Both the position numbers and the translations under genes were made by a program. A DNA stretch of 18,433 nt from DASYSL01 sp036003365 (lineage in GTDB: Bacteria; Eisenbacteria; RBG-16-71-46; DASYSL01): NCBI GenBank assembly GCA_036003365.1, contig DASYSL010000033.1:1-18433 (forward strand). Reading direction: 5' to 3'. Shown here in pieces: positions 15,215-18,433 of this stretch. Within the stretch, counting starts at the first letter, position 1, and every line of letters begins with the position of its first letter. The notes beneath the pieces were generated by a model. It searched no databases, had not been told where the DNA came from, and saw only the letters and a list, made by a program, of their open reading frames with translations.

Positions 15215-16792
15215 CTAAACCGCGCTCCAGACGGCGGATTCCCCTTCGCCGTCGCGCTTGGCGACGGCACGGCCTTCGAGCCCGAGCAAATGAGCGAGGA
15301 GCGAGCGCCGCGCCCACTTCCACTGGGCTTCGGGCACGTCGGAGTAGACCACCGGCAGAAGATCATCGATCCGCGCCCTGCCCGCCGCGTTCAAGGCGTC
15401 GATCACGCGCCGCTCGCGCTCGCGTCGGTGCTCGATCAGGGCGAGGAGCCGCTGGCGCACGCCGCCGGTGGGCGGGCCGTGACCCGGAAACAGAACGCGC
15501 GCCGGAAGCTCGGCCAGCCGCGCCAGCGAGCTCATGTAAGCGGCGAGGTCGCCGTCAGGCGGATCGATGACCACGGTGCTGAGTCCGCTCACCAGGTCGC
15601 CGACCAGGAGCACACCACGGTCCTCTTCATGGAACGTGACGCTGTCGCGCGTGTGCCCGGGAGTGAAGAGGGCCCGCACGCGCCAAGGTCGATCACCGGG
15701 TTGGTCGCCGGCTTGGTCGCCGCCCGCAAGCTCGATGACCTCGCCCTCGACCAGCGCTCGATCGGCTTCGATCTCCTTCGCCAAGAGCGGATGGGCGAGC
15801 AGCGGCACCCCGAGCCGACGGCGCATCTCGGCCGCCCCGGCGTGATGGTCGCGATGGTGATGGGTCACCGCGATGGCGACGACGCGGCGGCCTTCCTGGC
15901 CGAGGCGCTCGAGGAGAGTGGACAGCTGATCGAGCGCCGCGGGGTCGTCGGCGCCCGGATCGATCAACAGGCATTCGCCCTCGCCCACCACATAGGCGTT
16001 GGTGTGGGTCGCGGGCGGAATGGTGGTCGAGGGCAGCGGCACCATGACCACGCCCGGCGTGACCTCGACCCGCTCCACGTCGCCGCCCTGCGACTCGGGC
16101 GAGGACATGAGTGCCTTGGCGACGGCGCCGAGCTTGTCCTCGGCGCGCGCCAGCTCGGCCATCCCGACTTTGCTCGGCGTGGCCAAGAGCACCTCGCCCC
16201 GCCGCCAGCGGGCCATCGCCTCGGCCGGCTCGACCCACTCGCCGCGCGACAGCTCTCCCGGAACCACGCGCGGCTCCTCGCCGCCGGGCCATTGCACCAA
16301 ATAAAAGACCGTGTCGAAGCCCCGCGGCGTGAAGGGGGGCGAGATCCAGCGCCCCGCCGCAATCATGGCCTCGCCGTCGACCTCGAGCCCGTAGCCCGCG
16401 AGCATGGCGGCGAAGTCCAGGCTGCCGTCGAGAACGTCGGCGCGAAGCTCGAGACGGCGCTCGCCCTCCGGGAAACCGGGCGACGCCGCACCCGCGCCCG
16501 GCTTGGCGAGCAACACGCCGATCTCCTCGAACAGCTCGCGCGCCGCGGCGGCGCGCTTCCGTGCCTCGGCGGGGTCGTCCACGCCGGCGACCGCGACTTC
16601 GCTGTCTTCAGGGCCCACGCGACCGCCCGGGAAGGCGTGAAAGCCGCCCAGGTAGGCGAGAGCCGGCGAGCGCTCGATCCAGTAGACCTGGAGCTCGGGC
16701 GCGTAGCGCACGAGCAACACCGCCGCCGCGTCGCTTCTCCGAATCGCCGGTCGCGCCGCTGCCGCGCCCGCGCTAGTGTGTGATTCCGTCAT
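15215..16792 (-). CDS. Nudix hydrolase fused to LACTB2-like metallo-beta-lactamase
   Basis: The 525-residue protein has an N-terminal Nudix domain (about 18-215). Its expanded Nudix box starts at FPGGRVGPED (54-63) and ends RELFEEIGVLL (85-95), with the insertion seen in NUDT19-type enzymes. A metallo-beta-lactamase domain (about 240-445) follows with THHHRDHH (310-317, an HxHxDH site), TPGH380, VGD399 and PGH438. The C-terminal region (about 455-512) looks like the winged helix of LACTB2-like proteins. Such Nudix domains often act on CoA or nucleotide pyrophosphates; LACTB2 relatives are hydrolases including ribonucleases. The actual substrates are not readable. There is no signal peptide. 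Its ATG overlaps the mutY ATG on the other strand (16790-16793), and only a GGGG run precedes it as a weak ribosome site. Confidence 0.9.
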   Translation of the reverse strand: MTESHTSAGAAAARPAIRRSDAAAVLLVRYAPELQVYWIERSPALAYLGGFHAFPGGRVGPEDSEVAVAGVDDPAEARKRAAAARELFEEIGVLLAKPGAGAASPGFPEGERRLELRADVLDGSLDFAAMLAGYGLEVDGEAMIAAGRWISPPFTPRGFDTVFYLVQWPGGEEPRVVPGELSRGEWVEPAEAMARWRRGEVLLATPSKVGMAELARAEDKLGAVAKALMSSPESQGGDVERVEVTPGVVMVPLPSTTIPPATHTNAYVVGEGECLLIDPGADDPAALDQLSTLLERLGQEGRRVVAIAVTHHHRDHHAGAAEMRRRLGVPLLAHPLLAKEIEADRALVEGEVIELAGGDQAGDQPGDRPWRVRALFTPGHTRDSVTFHEEDRGVLLVGDLVSGLSTVVIDPPDGDLAAYMSSLARLAELPARVLFPGHGPPTGGVRQRLLALIEHRRERERRVIDALNAAGRARIDDLLPVVYSDVPEAQWKWARRSLLAHLLGLEGRAVAKRDGEGESAVWSAV

Positions 16793-17882
16793 GTCCCCCG
16801 CTGCCGTTTCGTCCCATCACGCCTCGATTCGCCGGTCGCTCCTCGCATGGTACCGCAAGAGCCGGCGCGACTTACCGTGGCGTCGTACGCGCGATCCCTA
16901 CGCCATCTGGGTCTCCGAGGCGATGCTCCAGCAGACGCGCGTATCGGTCGTGATTCCCTATTACGAACGCTTCCTGCGCGACTTCCCGGATCTCCCGGCC
17001 CTGGTCGGGGCTTCCGAGGAGCGCGTGCTCGCGCGCTGGGCCGGCCTCGGCTACTACCGCCGCGCGCGGCACCTGCGGGCGGCCGCGGCCTTGGCGGTCG
17101 AGCGTCACGGCGGCTCGCTGCCTCACGACCACGACGCCTTCGCGGCACTACCCGGCGTCGGCCGCTACACGATGGGTGCCGTGTACTCGATCGCCTTCGG
17201 CCGGCGGTTGCCCGTGGTGGATGGCAATGTCGAGCGCGTGCTGTCGCGGCTGTTCGCGCTCGCGGGCGATCGCGAGGCCTTCTGGTCGCTGGCGGCCAGC
17301 CTGGTGCCCGCGCGCCATCCCGGCGACTTCAATCAGGCCCTCATGGAGCTGGGCGCGACGATCTGCGCGCCGCGGTCTCCTTCTTGCGAAGCCTGCCCGC
17401 TTGCCGCGCGCTGCCGCGCCAAGGCGCTCGGGCGAGTGGGCGAATTCCCGGTTGTGTCCTCCCGACCCCCGACGCGGCGCCTGCGGGTCGCCGCTGCTTT
17501 GCTCGAATCGCGGCGCGGGCTCTTGATGGAGCGGGTGGCGATCGGCCCGAATCAGGGAATGCTGGATCCCCCCTGGGCGGCGAGCGAGGCCAGCTTGCGC
17601 CGCCGGCTCACGCGGGCCGGCTTCGCGCTGGCCGACTGGCGCGAGATCGGGAGTGTGCGCCACGGGATCATGAATAAGATGTTCGACGTGGCCGTGTATG
17701 GCGCCCGGGTCAAAGCGGACGGCGCGGTGGCTTCGGCGGGCGCGGTGGCTTCGGCGGGCGCGGCCGGTTCGGCCGGAGCGGCCGGTTTGGCCGGCGAGTG
17801 GCTGAGCCGACGGCGCCTTCGCGATGCGCCACTGACCGCCCGCGCTCGCAAGGCGCTTGCCCTCGAATCCCGACTGGATTAG
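16791..17882 (+). CDS. mutY: A/G-specific adenine DNA glycosylase MutY
   Basis: The 363-residue enzyme removes adenine mispaired with 8-oxoguanine. The catalytic Glu43 is in SEAMLQQTR, the helix-hairpin-helix is ALPGVGRYTMGAV (119-131) and the catalytic Asp144 is in VVDGNVERV. The 4Fe-4S cysteines are C192, C199, C202 and C208 (C-x6-C-x2-C-x5-C). The C-terminal Nudix-like domain that recognises 8-oxoG (from about 230) is present but diverged: GMLDPPW stands where relatives have a WxFPGGK-type sequence. It is interrupted by an Ala/Gly repeat (311-334). The ATG at 16791 overlaps the divergent Nudix start; a GTG at 16776 would add five residues, and neither has a visible Shine-Dalgarno. The function is certain for the glycosylase core. 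Confidence 0.95.
   Translation: MSPAAVSSHHASIRRSLLAWYRKSRRDLPWRRTRDPYAIWVSEAMLQQTRVSVVIPYYERFLRDFPDLPALVGASEERVLARWAGLGYYRRARHLRAAAALAVERHGGSLPHDHDAFAALPGVGRYTMGAVYSIAFGRRLPVVDGNVERVLSRLFALAGDREAFWSLAASLVPARHPGDFNQALMELGATICAPRSPSCEACPLAARCRAKALGRVGEFPVVSSRPPTRRLRVAAALLESRRGLLMERVAIGPNQGMLDPPWAASEASLRRRLTRAGFALADWREIGSVRHGIMNKMFDVAVYGARVKADGAVASAGAVASAGAAGSAGAAGLAGEWLSRRRLRDAPLTARARKALALESRLD
17724..17795 (+). repeat. Four 18-bp tandem repeats inside mutY
   Basis: Units at 17724, 17742, 17760 and 17778 are each 18 bases. The first two are identical (GCGGTGGCTTCGGCGGGC); the last two are diverged (GCGGCCGGTTCGGCCGGA and GCGGCCGGTTTGGCCGGC). They encode AVASAG, AVASAG, AAGSAG and AAGLAG. The unit is a multiple of three, so copy-number change keeps the frame. 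It lies late in the C-terminal 8-oxoG-recognition domain. Confidence 0.9.
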
Positions 17883-17933
17883 TAGGCGCACCCGTTTCAA
17901 GACGGGTTGACCCGGCAAAATACGCACTCAACG
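17866..17933 (+). repeat. Hairpin-bearing direct repeat, copy 1 (overlaps end of mutY)
   Basis: This copy starts in the last codons of mutY and matches the second copy 86 bases downstream. The 33 bases 17888-17920 are identical in both copies, with partial identity on either side. A hairpin ACCCGT-TTCAAG-ACGGGT lies at 17890-17907. A competing 4-bp stem, CGGG-TTGA-CCCG, lies at 17903-17914. No T-run follows, so it is not a canonical intrinsic terminator. Confidence 0.85.
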
Positions 17934-17951
17934 AGTCGCGAGTTCGCCCGC

Positions 17952-18019
17952 AATCCCGACTATATTAGTGGGAGCACCCGTTTCAAGACGGGTTGACCCG
18001 GCAAAAGAGAGGCTCAACG
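17952..18019 (+). repeat. Hairpin-bearing direct repeat, copy 2 (leader of the last gene)
   Basis: This second copy carries the identical 33-base core at 17974-18006, with the hairpin at 17976-17993. It ends 7 bases before the ATG at 18027. Where copy 1 reads GGATTAG, this copy reads ATATTAG, creating a TATATT (17961-17966) that resembles a -10; no good -35 accompanies it. The rest of the 17883-18026 gap holds nothing else I can name. Confidence 0.85.
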
Positions 18020-18026
18020 GTCCCCG

Positions 18027-18433
18027 ATGAGATCTGCGCAGAGAAGACTCCTTTTCGCCATCGTGCTCGCGACGTGGGCGCTCCCCAGCCTGGCGAGTGT
18101 CATCTCCAGTCGCCGCATCCCCCGGCCATCCCCTTACGACTGCGATGGCAACTTCATCCCTGACTCGCTCGACATCGCCGAGGGATTCGCAGTCGACTTG
18201 AACCACAATCGCGTCCCCGACAGCTGCGAGTCCGACACCACGCTCCTATGGAGTGTGTCGAGCCAGAGATGGCGGGACCAGGACTCGGTGTTCTTCTCGA
18301 GCGCGTATCTCCGCAGCCAGTCGGTGCTCTTGCGCTACACGGTGCCCCAGGTCGGGGCCGAGGTCGCAATCGAGATTCGCTCGGCGCAGGGCGACTCCGT
18401 CAGGCTGCTCTACCAAGGCACTCGCGCGCGCGG
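18027..18433 (+). CDS. Secreted protein with Ca-binding-like motif and probable FlgD-type Ig-like domain (3' end off the window)
   Basis: An open frame from ATG 18027 runs to the window edge (135 codons, no stop). A Sec signal peptide occupies about residues 1-23 (RRLLFAIVLATWALPSLAS). Next comes a paired Asp/Asn-rich motif, YDCDGNFIPDSLDIAEG then DLNHNRVPDSCE, matching the DCNGNGxPDxxDI repeats frequent in secreted proteins of Planctomycetes and Eisenbacteria. From about residue 98, SVLLRYTVPQVGAEVAIEI then GDSVRLLYQGTRARG resembles the start of a FlgD-type Ig-like domain. Such domains often close secreted or surface proteins and may act in sorting or anchoring. No good ribosome site is visible: AGAGG is 14 bases away. 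The repeat just upstream occupies its leader. Signal peptide and Asp-rich motif are clear; the Ig-like call is tentative. Confidence 0.75.
   Translation, partial: MRSAQRRLLFAIVLATWALPSLASVISSRRIPRPSPYDCDGNFIPDSLDIAEGFAVDLNHNRVPDSCESDTTLLWSVSSQRWRDQDSVFFSSAYLRSQSVLLRYTVPQVGAEVAIEIRSAQGDSVRLLYQGTRAR

Noticed and set aside
17888..17909. Minus-strand ACCCGTCTTGAAAC within the repeat resembles a conserved 23S rRNA segment
   Set aside because: From memory the shared stretch is about 14 bases, and it ends where the hairpin complement begins. The rest does not look like rRNA, so coincidence is the simplest reading.
17888..18006. Minimal CRISPR-like pair of 33-base repeats with a 53-base spacer
   Set aside because: Only two copies exist, the flanks of the repeats are also related, one copy overlaps mutY, and there are no cas genes.
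17928..18206. Minus-strand open frame containing FAGSTRLETGAPTN, with the same peptide encoded by the other repeat copy
   Set aside because: The shared peptide is only the translation of the hairpin repeat. The 86-base period puts the copies in different frames, and the frame is antisense to the signal-peptide gene.

Overview
The window is high-GC bacterial chromosome with tightly packed genes, frequent GTG/TTG starts and good Shine-Dalgarno sequences. Several genes imply a diderm cell: a porin, lipoprotein and Sec-exported phosphate-binding proteins, and a MacA-type adaptor. The gene running off the right edge combines an Asp/Asn-rich calcium-binding-like motif with what looks like the start of a FlgD-type Ig-like C-terminal domain. 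That combination is common in secreted proteins of Candidatus Eisenbacteria and related FCB-type lineages. The lineage is my inference; no rRNA or other marker is present.

Layout. (1) 68-1451: a hotdog acyl-CoA thioesterase (minus) and an alpha/beta hydrolase (plus), divergent around a short region with a convincing extended -10. (2) 1448-7187, minus strand: a probable operon read from right to left, macA-like adaptor, MacB-type ATPase, MacB-type permease, then a secreted M28 (glutamate carboxypeptidase II-like) metallopeptidase. A sigma70-like promoter lies upstream of the adaptor. The adaptor carries a Gly-rich insert with three copies of a GDTTGMAARRARF-type motif. (3) 7350-8200, plus strand: a two-gene unit encoding a stand-alone degenerate receiver domain translationally coupled to a CoA-binding (YccU-like) protein. 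(4) 8213-15035, minus strand: a complete phosphate uptake cluster read from right to left, porin, pstS, pstC, pstA, pstB, phoU and a second, lipoprotein-type pstS. Upstream of the porin is a palindrome plus 11-bp-spaced GTTAC repeats, a candidate Pho-type operator. (5) 15215-17882: a Nudix/metallo-beta-lactamase fusion (minus) whose start codon overlaps that of mutY (plus). The mutY 3' part contains four 18-bp tandem repeats. (6) 17866-18019: two direct copies of a roughly 68-bp hairpin-bearing repeat, one starting inside the end of mutY, the other just before the last gene. (7) 18027 to the edge: a partial secreted-protein gene.

How the genes work together. In the pst cluster phosphate would cross the outer membrane through the porin, be captured by PstS and be imported by PstCAB, with PhoU controlling flux and signalling. 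The macAB-like genes form a tripartite export or efflux module without a visible outer-membrane partner. MutY removes adenine opposite 8-oxoguanine, and its head-to-head Nudix-containing neighbour could act in nucleotide or CoA hydrolysis. Bases 1-67 contain no gene I can support. No tRNA, rRNA, insertion sequence or CRISPR array was found. Every gap longer than 60 bases is described in the entries.
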